From Lacisediminihabitans changchengi (GTDB taxonomy: Bacteria; Actinomycetota; Actinomycetes; Actinomycetales; Microbacteriaceae), in assembly GCF_016634425.1 (NCBI RefSeq), contig NZ_JAEPES010000001.1, positions 627,183-691,182 of the forward strand: 64,000 bases of DNA, written 5' to 3'. The notes beneath the pieces are model-generated. The model was given only the letters and a program-made list of their open reading frames with translations. It searched no databases and was not told the origin of the DNA. Positions 53,107-61,362 of this stretch are shown piece by piece. The translations under genes were made by a program, and so were the position numbers. The stretch's first letter is position 1. Every line of letters starts with the position of its first letter.

Positions 53107-53673
53107 CTACGCGTCGAGGTCGTCGGTTCCCGGCAACCACGACTCGCCGGGCTTTCCCCAGCCGTTCTTGCGAATCGCCTTCGCCGCTGATTTAGCGTGG
53201 GAGTGCTCGAGCCGGTCGACGTAGAGCACGCCGTCGAGGTGGTCGTACTCGTGCTGGAAGATTCGGGCCAGCCATCCTTCGGCACGGATCTCGAACGGCT
53301 GCTGCCCCAGATCGACGGCGCGCAGGATGGTGAGCTCCGCCCGGCGCAGGGGAAAACGTTCGCCCGGAACCGAGAGGCACCCCTCGGACTCGTCGTCCTC
53401 ATCCGCTTCCCCGATCGGCACCGGACTGATCCAGAGCTCGGGGTTGATCGCGACACCACGCCACAGCACCTCGTCGTCGTCCACCCAGTTGTAGACGAAG
53501 ACCCGCAGCGGAACTCCGACCTGCGGCGCTGCCAACCCGACCCCCGGAGCCTTCTCCATGGTCTCGAACATGTCGTCAACCAGGGTCGCCAACTCGTCGT
53601 CGAAGCTGGTCACCTCACGGGCTCGGGAGTGGAGTACGGGTTCACCCGTGATCTGAATGGGGAGTACGGCCAT
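53107..53673 (-). CDS. def: peptide deformylase
   Basis: 188 aa. Removes the N-formyl group from nascent proteins. Motif 1 GVGLAAPQVG (44-53), motif 2 EGCLS (97-101, metal ligand C99), motif 3 QHEYDH (140-145). The open frame extends upstream but the ATG at 53673 has TATTCT on the reverse strand 6 nt before it (leaderless), and it gives the normal length. Actinobacteria usually carry more than one def. Confidence 0.95.
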   Translation of the reverse strand: MAVLPIQITGEPVLHSRAREVTSFDDELATLVDDMFETMEKAPGVGLAAPQVGVPLRVFVYNWVDDDEVLWRGVAINPELWISPVPIGEADEDDESEGCLSVPGERFPLRRAELTILRAVDLGQQPFEIRAEGWLARIFQHEYDHLDGVLYVDRLEHSHAKSAAKAIRKNGWGKPGESWLPGTDDLDA

Positions 53674-53714
53674 TCGCCAAGAATATCGACCCGTCAGCGG
53701 GTAGGGTCGCCTTC
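53674..53714. promoter_or_regulatory. back-to-back leaderless promoters, def / DMT transporter
   Basis: The 41-bp divergent spacer holds TATTCT on the reverse strand (53680-53685, 6 nt from def) and TAGGGT on the forward strand (53702-53707, 7 nt from the GTG at 53715). Confidence 0.5.
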
Positions 53715-54650
53715 GTGACACCAGTGCTATTCGAGGTCGCCTCCACCGCGCTCCTGTCGACCAGGACCTACATCGGCATCCCCATCGCTCTCGTGGGCGC
53801 GGTATTCCTCGCCTTCGGCGCACAGCTGCAGCACCGCGGTGTGAACAAGGTGGACGCCCAGAAGGAGGGCGGCGAGGCAACGGCCCTCCGCATCGGCCAG
53901 TTGTTTGCGCTACTGCGCCGGCCATCCTGGCTGTTCGGGACGCTCATGCTCGGCCTCGCGGTAGTGCTTCAGCTGACCGCGCTGTATTTCGCACCGATCA
54001 TCGTGGTGCAGCCGCTGGGCGCCGTGGCCCTCGTGCTCACCGCGATCGTCAACGCCCGGGTATCCGGCGTAAAGCTCACGCTGCCGACCATCAGGTCGAT
54101 CTCATTCTGCATCGTCGGCGTCGCGGTGTTCGTGACCATCGCGGCGTTCCAGGCTCAGGAGAAGGAGATCACCGAGCGCGAGCTGTCCACCGTGCTGATC
54201 CTGCTGCTGATCATCACCGCGCTGTTCGCGCTGGCGTTCGTGTTTTTTCGTCACCGATTCAAGGCGATCATCTACATCGTCGGTGCCGGTGTGCTGTACG
54301 GCTTCGTGGCGACGCTCGCCAAGGTGGTCATCGGCCGTATCCAGACGATCATCACCTATGGCGCAAACGGCTTCGAGTGGCTCACGATCGTGTGCGTGAT
54401 CGCGCTGATCGCCGCGACGGCCCTCGGCGGCTATTTCGTGCAAACCGCCTACGCGTCGGGTCCGCCCGACCTGGTGATCGCGGGACTCACCGTCATTGAC
54501 CCGCTCGTCGCCGTGACGATCGGCATCATCGTGCTCCGCGAGGCGTCGAACGCAGAATGGTGGGCGATCGTGGCGTTCATCGTCGCGGGGGCCCTGGCCG
54601 TTTATGGTGTGTTCCAGCTCGCGAAGTACCATCCGCAGTCCCAGCGATAA
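53715..54650 (+). CDS. DMT family transporter
   Basis: 311 aa, GTG start. About ten hydrophobic helices in two EamA-like halves; conserved APIIVVQPLGAVALVLTAIVNARVSGVK in the first and GPPDLVIAGLTVIDPLVAVTIGIIVLREA in the second, with loop charges KVDAQKEGGEA. It resembles actinobacterial DMT proteins related to NIPA-type Mg2+ transporters; the substrate is not proven. Followed 39 bp later by a glycosyltransferase gene. Confidence 0.88.
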   Translation: MTPVLFEVASTALLSTRTYIGIPIALVGAVFLAFGAQLQHRGVNKVDAQKEGGEATALRIGQLFALLRRPSWLFGTLMLGLAVVLQLTALYFAPIIVVQPLGAVALVLTAIVNARVSGVKLTLPTIRSISFCIVGVAVFVTIAAFQAQEKEITERELSTVLILLLIITALFALAFVFFRHRFKAIIYIVGAGVLYGFVATLAKVVIGRIQTIITYGANGFEWLTIVCVIALIAATALGGYFVQTAYASGPPDLVIAGLTVIDPLVAVTIGIIVLREASNAEWWAIVAFIVAGALAVYGVFQLAKYHPQSQR

Positions 54651-54689
54651 GCTGAAATTTCCGTTGTCTACCGCAAGGATCTCCTCACC

Positions 54690-55931
54690 GTGACTGATTT
54701 GCCGGACCACGCGCCCCGCGAGGACGCCGACCCGACGCGACCGCTCAAGATCCTGATCGGGGTCGACACCTTCCCGCCCGATGTCAACGGAGCGGCGATG
54801 TTCTCCGCTCGTCTTGCCGCCGGCCTCACCGAGCGCGGACACGACGTGCGCGTCGTTTCGCCGGCATCGGGCCGCAAGCGCGGCTTCATCCGCGAGACCC
54901 ACGAGGGCGTCACCTTCGGCGTCTACCGCCTGCCATCCCAGCGTTGGTACCCGCACGACTGGCTGCGGTTCGTCTGGCCGTGGCGGGTGCGCCACTACTC
55001 CCGCAAGATCCTGGATGACTTCCAGCCCGACGTCATCCATATCCAGTCGCACATCGTGGTGGGCCGTGGCCTCACCCGCGAGGCGGTAATTCGAAACATC
55101 CCGGTTGTCGCCACCAACCACTTCATGCCCGAGAACCTCATGGAGCACACCCTGCTCCCGAAGTTCCTGCGGCGCACCGCGGCCCGCATCGCCTGGAACG
55201 ACGCGGCGAAGACCTACCACCTCGTCTCCGCCGTCACGTCGCCGTCACGCAAGGCCGCCGATTTCCTCGAGGCGGAGACCGACATCACCGATGTCCACGC
55301 GGTTTCCTGCGGCATCGATGCGTCGTTGTACACGCCCAGCTTCGAGAAGCGCACCGAGAACCGCATCCTCTTCGTCGGTCGGGTCACCGCCGAGAAGCAC
55401 ATCGACGAACTGATGAAAGCGGTGGCGATACTCGATCCGGCTCTCGATGCGAAGCTGCAGATCGTCGGAGGCGGCGACCTGATGAACCAGCTGCAGCAGT
55501 TGGCGAAGACCCTCGGAATCGCCGACCGCACGACCTTCACCGGATATGTGACCGAGGAAGAGCTGCACGACGCTCTCACTCACGCGACGGTGTTCGCCAT
55601 GCCGTCGATCGCCGAACTGCAGAGCATCGCCACCATGGAGGCCATGGCTTCTGGCGTGCCGATCGTCGCGGCCGATGCGATGGCGCTGCCCCACCTGGTG
55701 CACAACGGGGAGAACGGTTACCTGTTCACGCCCGGTGATGTCGATGATCTGGCGGCCAAGCTCACCACCGTGCTCACTCAGACGGATGCCGAGACCACCG
55801 CGATGAAAAAATGGAGTCTTCGCTACATCGCGGCCCACGACATCCAGCGCACCTTGAGCATCTTCGAAGCGCTGTATCGTGGAGAAAAGGTGACCGATCC
55901 GGTCACCGATGCGTCGCTCGAACTCTCCTGA
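54690..55931 (+). CDS. glycosyltransferase, family GT4
   Basis: 413 aa, GTG start after an aagga SD. GT-B fold: N-terminal KILIGVDTFPPDVNGAAMFSARLAAGL, VIHIQSHIVVGRGL, and the donor-binding domain with RILFVGRVTAEKHIDELM and the E-x7-E motif region SIAELQSIATMEAMASGVPIVAADAMALP, then NGENGYLFTPGD. Resembles actinobacterial mannosyl/glucosyltransferases of glycolipid or wall polymer synthesis; donor and acceptor are not assigned. Confidence 0.92.
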   Translation: MTDLPDHAPREDADPTRPLKILIGVDTFPPDVNGAAMFSARLAAGLTERGHDVRVVSPASGRKRGFIRETHEGVTFGVYRLPSQRWYPHDWLRFVWPWRVRHYSRKILDDFQPDVIHIQSHIVVGRGLTREAVIRNIPVVATNHFMPENLMEHTLLPKFLRRTAARIAWNDAAKTYHLVSAVTSPSRKAADFLEAETDITDVHAVSCGIDASLYTPSFEKRTENRILFVGRVTAEKHIDELMKAVAILDPALDAKLQIVGGGDLMNQLQQLAKTLGIADRTTFTGYVTEEELHDALTHATVFAMPSIAELQSIATMEAMASGVPIVAADAMALPHLVHNGENGYLFTPGDVDDLAAKLTTVLTQTDAETTAMKKWSLRYIAAHDIQRTLSIFEALYRGEKVTDPVTDASLELS

Positions 55932-55944
55932 TTTCGTCGCGCAC

Positions 55945-56018
55945 GGGGCGGTAGCTCAGCTGGTTAGAGCAGCGGACTCATAATCCGTCGGTCACGGGTT
56001 CAAGTCCCGTCCGCCCTA
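55945..56018 (+). tRNA. tRNA with CAT anticodon, probably elongator tRNA-Met
   Basis: 74-nt cloverleaf. Acceptor GGGGCGG (55945-55951) pairs with CCGCCCT (56011-56017), with a G1-U72 wobble; U8 and A9 follow. Anticodon stem GCGGA/TCCGT, loop CTCATAA, T-arm ACGGG-TTCAAGT-CCCGT, discriminator A. CCA not encoded. Lysidine-modified tRNA-Ile2 has the same anticodon and cannot be excluded from sequence alone; it is not initiator-like (lacks GGG/CCC anticodon-stem pairs). Confidence 0.9.
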
Positions 56019-56059
56019 CATAACTTTTACTTCTTCTCGATCTTCGTTGTCGCAGCACC

Positions 56060-56071
56060 TACGCTGGCGGT
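56060..56071 (+). promoter_or_regulatory. -10 element for leaderless DUF2200 gene
   Basis: TACGCT (56060-56065), 6 nt before the GTG at 56072. Confidence 0.5.
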
Positions 56072-56434
56072 GTGCCGAGGATCTTCAGTACCGCGTTCGC
56101 GGCGGTCTATCCGCTCTACGTGACGAAGGTCGAGCGCAAGGGAAGGACAACCTCCGAGCTCGATCAGGTGATCACGTGGTTGACCGGCTTCGACGAGGCG
56201 ACACTTCGTCGTCACATCGCCGGCGGGTCGACCTTCGAGCAGTTCTTCGCCGACGCGCCCATGAACCCTCACGCCGCGCTGATCACCGGGGTGGTGTGCG
56301 GCGTTCGCGTTGAGAACGTGGAGGATCCGCTCATGCAGCAGATCCGCTACCTCGACAAACTCGTCGACGAACTCGCTAAAGGTAAAGCAATGGACAAGAT
56401 TCTTCGCGTGCCGACCGAGGCCGCTGCACAGTAA
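56072..56434 (+). CDS. DUF2200 family protein
   Basis: 120 aa, GTG start. Matches DUF2200 over its whole length: [60 protein letters not shown] and [28 protein letters not shown]. Cytoplasmic, function unknown. The leaderless geometry defines the start. Confidence 0.88.
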   Translation: MPRIFSTAFAAVYPLYVTKVERKGRTTSELDQVITWLTGFDEATLRRHIAGGSTFEQFFADAPMNPHAALITGVVCGVRVENVEDPLMQQIRYLDKLVDELAKGKAMDKILRVPTEAAAQ

Positions 56435-56736
56435 CGGTGTCCCACGCACCCGGCCTTCGCCCCTTCGGAAACTCAGGAAAAGGAAACACCGCAGCGCGCT
56501 TCGCTCCCGGTGCGTCGACATACTTCCTGAGTTTCCGAAGGCGCGCAGTGGCGAGTGCTGGCCGGCGCCCTTCGATTGGGCAACCCGGGGAGCCCCCCGA
56601 AGCTCAACGCAGCGATTCTCCTCGGCGAACCGCCGGTCGGCGATTTGCAGCGGAGCGCCAGGGCGTCCGTCGATTTCCTCTCGACTTTCGAGCTGGCAGC
56701 TAGACAGCGGCGGGGTTCACGAGTTCACTCCTCGTC
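56435..56736. other. 302-bp intergenic region with inverted-repeat copy 15
   Basis: Contains inverted-repeat copy 15 (56467-56536) and about 200 bp of sequence before the 52-aa membrane protein. Open frames here have poor codon use and no recognisable similarity; no clear promoter or terminator. Confidence 0.55.
56467..56536. repeat. interspersed inverted-repeat element, copy 15 (70 bp)
   Basis: Arms GGAAACTCAGGA (56467-56478) and TCCTGAGTTTCC (56525-56536), outer CCTTC and GAAGG both present. Inner GGTC/GACC lost. Shortest spacer with copy 9. Confidence 0.95.
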
Positions 56737-56895
56737 ATGCCCGCTCTATTCATCGTCCTCATCGTTCTCGCTCTGATCTTCTTCGGCTTCGGTATCGCCA
56801 TCACCGCGGTCAAGTGGCTGATCTACATCGCCATCATCCTGCTGCTGGTTGGCGTCATCGGCTTCATCCTGCGCGCCATTCGTAACCGGGCGTAG
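56737..56895 (+). CDS. conserved small hydrophobic membrane protein
   Basis: 52 aa. Two hydrophobic helices: MPALFIVLIVLALIFFGFGI (about 1-22) and a second at about 27-45, ending RAIRNRA. Small proteins of this type (MPxLLIVLIVLALIFFGxG...) are widespread in actinobacteria, with unknown role, so I take this as real despite its size and the lack of a clear SD. Convergent with the AraC regulator gene, 9 bp apart. Confidence 0.75.
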   Translation: MPALFIVLIVLALIFFGFGIAITAVKWLIYIAIILLLVGVIGFILRAIRNRA

Positions 56896-56904
56896 CACCC
56901 CAGC

Positions 56905-57768
56905 TCAGCCCTTTCGCTGGCTGCGATACTCCGTGGGGCTAACCCCGTGCATTTTCTGAAAGTGCCGGGAGAAGTAGAACGGGTCGGTGTAGCCGACGTC
57001 CGCACCGATCGCGGCCACAGTCATCGACGTGGAGTCCAGCAGTTGTCGTGCCCGCGCCATGCGCAGAGCTGTGTGGTGTGCGAGCACGCCGCCTCCCGTT
57101 GCACGGTGGAATAGCCCGCTGAGATGCGACGGCGATACCCCCACCAGCCGTGCAAGATCGGGAACCTGCACGCGGCTGTCGAGTCGGCTGGCGAGATACT
57201 CCATCGCGCGCTGGAGCGGGTCACCGTTCAGCGGCAGCAGCCGTTCGGTGGCAATCTGAGTGAGCAGCTTCCACGCGGCGCCAGACGCAGCAATGAGCCG
57301 CGCACGCGAGACGTCTTTCTCGAGCAAGGTGACGATCTCGTCGATTCCGGCGACCACACGCTCGGGCGACCGAAGTGCAAGGATTCGGCGGTCGGCCGCC
57401 GTGCCGGCCTCGGCAATGAGATCGTCGACGACGAGCCCCCGCAGGTGGCACCACCAGATCGTCCATGGTGCCTCGTCTGAGGCGCCGTAGCTGTGTGGCA
57501 ATGACGGCGGAATCAGGATCGCCGTCGATGCTCCGATGCGCGTGCGCGCGCCGTCGACCACCACCGCTCCGGTGCCAGCGGTGCAGACCAGGATGACGGC
57601 TTCGGGGATGCCTTCCGGCCGGTCTTTCCAGTGCCCTGTGGCCTCAGGGAACAGCCCTGCCATCGTGACGGTCAGGTGACGAGTTATCGGTTGCTGCAGC
57701 GCGCTGTCAATGCTGGGATGCGGGATGACCGCAACCCGCTCGCCAAGAAAACTTGTCGGTCGCACCAT
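56905..57768 (-). CDS. AraC family transcriptional regulator
   Basis: 287 aa from the start at 57768. N-terminal cupin-like sensor (ILVCTAGTGAVVVDGARTRIGASTAILIPPSLPHSYGASDEAPWTIWWCHLRG, about 55-110) typical of sugar-responsive AraC proteins, and a C-terminal double HTH: VPDLARLVGVSPSHLSGLFHRATG and VAAIGADVGYTDPFYFSRHFQKMHGVSPTEYR. On the reverse strand TACGGT lies 7 nt before the start. Targets unknown; divergent from an SOS-box gene. Confidence 0.93.
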   Translation of the reverse strand: MVRPTSFLGERVAVIPHPSIDSALQQPITRHLTVTMAGLFPEATGHWKDRPEGIPEAVILVCTAGTGAVVVDGARTRIGASTAILIPPSLPHSYGASDEAPWTIWWCHLRGLVVDDLIAEAGTAADRRILALRSPERVVAGIDEIVTLLEKDVSRARLIAASGAAWKLLTQIATERLLPLNGDPLQRAMEYLASRLDSRVQVPDLARLVGVSPSHLSGLFHRATGGGVLAHHTALRMARARQLLDSTSMTVAAIGADVGYTDPFYFSRHFQKMHGVSPTEYRSQRKG

Positions 57769-57850
57769 TCCGCAGACCGTACACCCGACGTCGCAGCGAT
57801 CATCCAACCCGACTGGCGGATGTCGGTGCCGAGGCTTAGAGTCGAAACCA

Positions 57851-57866
57851 TCGAACATATGTTCGA
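57851..57866. promoter_or_regulatory. LexA-binding SOS box
   Basis: TCGAACATATGTTCGA (57851-57866) is a perfect palindrome matching the actinobacterial LexA consensus TCGAAC-N4-GTTCGA. It is centred about 27 bp before the ATG at 57886, in the AraC/DUF6504-like intergenic region. Confidence 0.88.
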
Positions 57867-57885
57867 GTGTTAAAAGGGAGCTGAG

Positions 57886-58149
57886 ATGACACTCGTGGGT
57901 GCGACAGTGACAGTGTGGACGGGCGTGCGGGGGATCCCCGAGCGCTTCGTCTGGGACGGCCGACGATACCGGGTAAGCGATACCCCGACCGCGCTCGACG
58001 TCGACTATGCGGCGATCACCCACCCACCCGATCAGATGCCGCTCGGGTGGCGGTTTCAGGGCACGAGCGACGCGGGGGAGACACGCATGTTCGACGTGCT
58101 GTTCGACGAAAGCCGACAAGAATGGCAGTTGCTGCACACCTACGTGTGA
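57886..58149 (+). CDS. DUF6504-like protein, predicted SOS-regulated
   Basis: 87 aa, ATG after an aaaggga SD. Small beta-rich protein: GATVTVWTGVRGIPERFVWDGRRYRVSDTPTAL followed by MFDVLFDESRQEWQLLHTYV. It resembles DUF6504, a small family often encoded beside imuB/dnaE2 mutagenesis genes in actinobacteria; here it stands alone. The perfect LexA box just upstream predicts DNA-damage induction. Family assignment is from memory of the motif pattern and needs a profile search. Confidence 0.7.
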   Translation: MTLVGATVTVWTGVRGIPERFVWDGRRYRVSDTPTALDVDYAAITHPPDQMPLGWRFQGTSDAGETRMFDVLFDESRQEWQLLHTYV

Positions 58150-58179
58150 TGCCTCCGTGGCAGCGGGATGACGGGCCGC

Positions 58180-58215
58180 TACAGTGAGCGCATGAGACAG
58201 GCTGCACGCGTATGA
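58180..58215 (+). CDS. leaderless 7-codon upstream ORF coupled to Pr6Pr gene
   Basis: TACAGT (58180-58185), 6 nt, then ATG at 58192 starting MRQAARV; its TGA (58213-58215) overlaps the ATG of the next gene (58212) as ATGA. Same architecture as the mini-ORF before the DUF1990 gene. The span includes the -10; the ORF is 58192-58215. Translation is inferred, not shown. Confidence 0.45.
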   Translation, partial: YSERMRQAARV

Positions 58216-58895
58216 GAAGACTTGCCATCGCTACTCGGGTGCTGATTGCCATCACCGTCATCGTGGCCATCGTCGGGCAGCTTTCGCTGAGTCTCAGCAA
58301 CTGGCGCGACGCGGGCATCGACAACCCCGTCGTGCAGGTGGTCAACTTCTTCAGTTTCTTCACGATCGAGTCGAACGTGCTGACTGTTGTCGTCGCTCTG
58401 CTCGGAGCATGGTTTCTGCTCCGGGGTGATCGAGACGACCGTGGGTGGTACCTCGGCTTGCGTGCTGCGGCGGTCACCTATATGGCCACCACTGGCATCG
58501 TCTACAACCTCCTCCTCCGAGGCATCGAGCTGCCGCAGGGCACGACGCTCGGGTGGTCGAACGAGATCTTGCACGTGGTGGCACCGGCATATCTGATTCT
58601 CGACTGGCTATTCGCCCCCGGGCGTAGACCGCGCGAATGGAAGGCTGTCTGGCCAATTCTGATCTTTCCCTTGGTCTGGGGCATCTACACACTGATCCGC
58701 GGTCCGATCACCTTCGACGCAGTCACCGGCAAGTCGTACTGGTACCCGTACCCATTTCTCAATCCGAACACCTCGCCGGAGGGCTATCTGTCGGTCTCGT
58801 TCTACATCGTGCTAATTGCGGCGGTCATCGGGCTGGTCGGACTCGGGGTCGTCTGGGTGTCGAAGCGACCTCTTCCGGCGATCTCGCGGGGTTAG
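58212..58895 (+). CDS. Pr6Pr family membrane protein
   Basis: 227 aa. Six predicted helices in the Pr6Pr/AIG1-like pattern: RVLIAITVIVAIVGQLSLSL, VNFFSFFTIESNVLTVVVALLGAW with the conserved FFTIESN, TGIVYNLLLRG, LHVVAPAYLILDWLF, WPILIFPLVWGIYTLIRG and the last helix, with YPYPFLNP before it. Function unknown. The start overlaps the stop of a leaderless mini-ORF. Convergent and 4 bp overlapping with the DUF6328 gene. Confidence 0.9.
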   Translation: MRRLAIATRVLIAITVIVAIVGQLSLSLSNWRDAGIDNPVVQVVNFFSFFTIESNVLTVVVALLGAWFLLRGDRDDRGWYLGLRAAAVTYMATTGIVYNLLLRGIELPQGTTLGWSNEILHVVAPAYLILDWLFAPGRRPREWKAVWPILIFPLVWGIYTLIRGPITFDAVTGKSYWYPYPFLNPNTSPEGYLSVSFYIVLIAAVIGLVGLGVVWVSKRPLPAISRG

Positions 58896-59392
58896 AGCCG
58901 TCGCCTCGCGATGCGGGGCAGCACGAGAAGCAAGAAGATAAGCACCACGAGGATCCCACAACCGGCGAGCACCCCGGTGATCAGGTTCACCAGGAAGCCG
59001 AACAAAAAGACCACGACCCCCGAGGTCAAAACCGAGACCAGGACCAGCACGATCTGCAGGATGACGTCGGCAATACCGACCATCTGCTCCTTGGCGTGGC
59101 GACGGAACAGGCGCCGATGGAGAGCGACCGGTGCAAGTCCGAAGGCTGTCGTAGTCGCCGCGAGGATCACCAGCACGATGTAGATCACCCGCTCGTAGTC
59201 CTGGATGTCCGCGAAGCGCTGCTGAAAAGGAAGCGTGAGAAGAAACCCGCTCATGATCTGCGTACCGGTCTGAGTTACCCGCAGTTCTTGCAGGATCTCG
59301 TCCCAGTTGCGGTCGTACCGCTGCGACGCCGTTTCCGGGCGCCCGTCGGCAGGATCGACGTCCCGATTGGCCGGATGGAGCGGCTCGGTCAC
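58892..59392 (-). CDS. DUF6328 family membrane protein
   Basis: 166 aa. A polar N-terminus with the family pattern RYDRNWDEILQELRVTQTGTQIMSGFLLTLPFQQRF, then four helices (about 72-90, 105-150 region) and a basic end. Function unknown. The start overlaps the stop of the upstream DUF1905 gene, so the two form an operon; the 3' end overlaps Pr6Pr convergently. Confidence 0.87.
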   Translation of the reverse strand: MTEPLHPANRDVDPADGRPETASQRYDRNWDEILQELRVTQTGTQIMSGFLLTLPFQQRFADIQDYERVIYIVLVILAATTTAFGLAPVALHRRLFRRHAKEQMVGIADVILQIVLVLVSVLTSGVVVFLFGFLVNLITGVLAGCGILVVLIFLLLVLPRIARRRL

Positions 59393-59841
59393 GACGGGGC
59401 AACAACCTGCCGGACGACTGCGGCCACTCGCCGGGCCCGCGTATCGGGATTCTTGGTGCCCTCGACGCTCGTAACGTGCGCTTTCTGTCGCGAAGCGGAG
59501 AGCGCGTCGAAGGCCGCGCGGGCACCGTTAACCTGTGCAAGTGCTGTGGCGAGGTCATCCGGAATCTCGACCGTCCGGGGTGTGAGGTCAAGGTGCAGCG
59601 TCACCTCCACCTCGTCGCCGGTGCTGAGGTTGAGGGCGGCGCGGTGCGCCGCACTGAGCGGAATGAGATAGCCACCGCCGCGGGAACCGACCGTGCTCGC
59701 ATAGCTGTAGTCGCCGATGGCGACCGTAACCGCGGGCTTTTTCGAGCCGCCGAGGTCGGTCACCACCTGGTCGGGGACGGGCAATCCGGTGGCCTGAAGC
59801 CCGGGCGCCTGCAGCACTGTCGTCGTGAATGTGACACTCAT
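59389..59841 (-). CDS. DUF1905 / YdeI-OmpD-associated family protein
   Basis: 150 aa. N-terminal DUF1905 beta-barrel-like part (VPDQVVTDLGGSKKPAVTVAIGDYSYASTVGSRGGGYLIPLSAAHRAALNLSTGDEVEVTLHLDLTPRTVEIPDDLATAL) and a C-terminal helical YdeI-like region (SASRQKAHVTSVEGTKNPDTRARRV). Role unknown. The start at 59841 is supported by TACAGT on the reverse strand (59848-59853) 6 nt upstream. Confidence 0.87.
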   Translation of the reverse strand: MSVTFTTTVLQAPGLQATGLPVPDQVVTDLGGSKKPAVTVAIGDYSYASTVGSRGGGYLIPLSAAHRAALNLSTGDEVEVTLHLDLTPRTVEIPDDLATALAQVNGARAAFDALSASRQKAHVTSVEGTKNPDTRARRVAAVVRQVVAPS

Positions 59842-59911
59842 GCGGTCACTGTAGCGAGGCTTCGAACGATGAGAACGAAAAATTTCTTGTTCCGTTTGTG
59901 TCACATAGCTG

Positions 59912-60097
59912 TTGCGTTTGGGAGGAAGTGCACTAGCGTGGAACGTGCAGTTGCAGTACCTCGCACATCTTGAATGCTTGGAACTCCTCGAATTTTCTTC
60001 GGCGGGTGCCTTGACTCTTTCGGGAGCGGACGATGAACACCGCGACGAGCGGATCCGAAAGTCGGATTCGCGCGAAGACTCCTGAAGGAGAAAAATA
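59912..60097 (+). promoter_or_regulatory. cold-shock gene promoter and long 5' leader
   Basis: TTGCGT (59912-59917) and TAGCGT (59934-59939), 16 bp apart, form a normal promoter with a start near 59946. The remaining ~150 nt to the ATG at 60098 is a long AT-richer untranslated leader ending in a gaaggag SD, as typical for cspA-type mRNAs whose leader structure controls translation at low temperature. Confidence 0.6.
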
Positions 60098-60301
60098 ATG
60101 GCACTAGGAACCGTGAAGTGGTTTAACGCTGAAAAGGGCTTTGGATTCATTGCTCCCGACGACGGAAGCCCCGACGTGTTCGCGCACTACAGCGCGATCA
60201 ACTCGAGTGGCTACAAGTCCCTCGACGAGAACCAGAAGGTCGAATTCGACCTGGCGCAGGGCCCCAAGGGTCCGCAGGCGGAGAACATCCGTCCCCTCTA
60301 A
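60098..60301 (+). CDS. cold-shock protein, CspA family
   Basis: 67 aa, single CSD OB fold. RNP1 KGFGFIAP (13-20) and RNP2 DVFAHY (26-31), start [18 protein letters not shown]. Nucleic-acid chaperone. AAGGAG SD, long 5' leader, and a strong terminator downstream make it monocistronic. Codon use is more biased to common codons than neighbours, fitting high expression. Confidence 0.97.
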   Translation: MALGTVKWFNAEKGFGFIAPDDGSPDVFAHYSAINSSGYKSLDENQKVEFDLAQGPKGPQAENIRPL

Positions 60302-60340
60302 GTCCTCGGGACTACGAGAGCGCTTCAGTTCAATCTGAAG

Positions 60341-60380
60341 GAAGCCGGTCATCGCGTAAGCGGTGGCCGGCTTCTTGCAT
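60341..60380 (+). terminator. intrinsic terminator of the cold-shock gene
   Basis: A 15-bp stem (60341-60355 with 60360-60374, two G-U pairs) closed by a GTAA tetraloop and followed by ttgcatg. Confidence 0.88.
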
Positions 60381-60458
60381 GTCCCGCCCCGTCGCACGGC
60401 GGGCATAATCGCGAGTCGAGCGTGGTTGCAAAGAGGGAACCAAGGCAGGATGGAACCC

Positions 60459-61289
60459 ATGACCGACACCACCGTCAACACCCCCGAATCGCAGTTCGAG
60501 AACTTCCACGCGCGTCGTGAGCTCTCGGTCGTGCAGCCGAAGGGCAGCCTCGCCCTCGTCAACACGCAGTGGATCGACTCCGAGCAGACAATCTGGGGCG
60601 TTCCCGGCACCTGGGCTCCGCTGCCCAAGGGCGAATCCGGCCTGCTGCTCACCGCGACTGCGGCTGAGGGCATCAGTGTCGACGGCGAACTGGTCGATGG
60701 TTCCGTCGTCGTTCGCGGTAAGGATGCCGAAAACCCGAGCGAGATCGTCTTCGGGCCGACAGTGACCGGCTTCGTCATCGCCAGCGAAGAGGGAACGTAC
60801 GCTCTCCGGGTGTGGGATGCCGACTCCGAGGGCATCCAGGAGTTCGGCAGCATCGCTGCCTTCCCCTACAACCCCGACTGGGTCATCACGGGCACCTTCA
60901 CCGAGATCGAGGGCGGAACCACGGTCGGTTTCGAGCACCTCAAAGACGACGGCAAGACCCGTGAGCTCGCGGTTCCCGGTGAGATCATCTTCACCAAGGA
61001 CGGAGTCGACTACAACCTCGCTGCGTTCAAGTCCGGGCGCGCGCTCCAACTGGTGTTCTCCGACTCCACCAGTGGCGACAGCACCTACAGCGTCGGCCGG
61101 TTCCTGTTTGTCGCGCCGAAGGCCGACGGCACCATCGAGCTGGACTTCAACCGCGCGGTGCTTCCGCCCTGTGCCTTCAGCTACGCCTTCAATTGCCCCA
61201 TGCCGCCGAAGCAGAATCGCTTCCCGGTTGCGATCGAGGCGGGCGAGAAGCAGGCGCTGAAGAAAGACGGCACGCTGCTGCACGAGTAG
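60459..61289 (+). CDS. DUF1684 domain protein (paralogue)
   Basis: 276 aa from the ATG at 60459 (AGGA 8 nt upstream; 60450 is an alternative ATG). DUF1684: [80 protein letters not shown], and the ending PPCAFSYAFNCPMPPKQNRFPVAIEAGEKQ. Close in architecture to the protein at 1730-2476, in particular the PWDRF-like middle and C-terminal signature. Function unknown, cytoplasmic. Confidence 0.88.
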   Translation: MTDTTVNTPESQFENFHARRELSVVQPKGSLALVNTQWIDSEQTIWGVPGTWAPLPKGESGLLLTATAAEGISVDGELVDGSVVVRGKDAENPSEIVFGPTVTGFVIASEEGTYALRVWDADSEGIQEFGSIAAFPYNPDWVITGTFTEIEGGTTVGFEHLKDDGKTRELAVPGEIIFTKDGVDYNLAAFKSGRALQLVFSDSTSGDSTYSVGRFLFVAPKADGTIELDFNRAVLPPCAFSYAFNCPMPPKQNRFPVAIEAGEKQALKKDGTLLHE

Positions 61290-61362
61290 GGCGACATTCG
61301 CTCACCAACGGTCGGGCGCGGCGGGTAGGATCGCAGCACTCGTTCATCGGTGATCGGAGGCT

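Noticed and set aside
56437..56776. Short forward open frames at 56437-56703 and 56555-56776
   Set aside because: They run through inverted-repeat copy 15 or into the small membrane protein gene, have Ser/Arg-rich shadow composition and no start signals.
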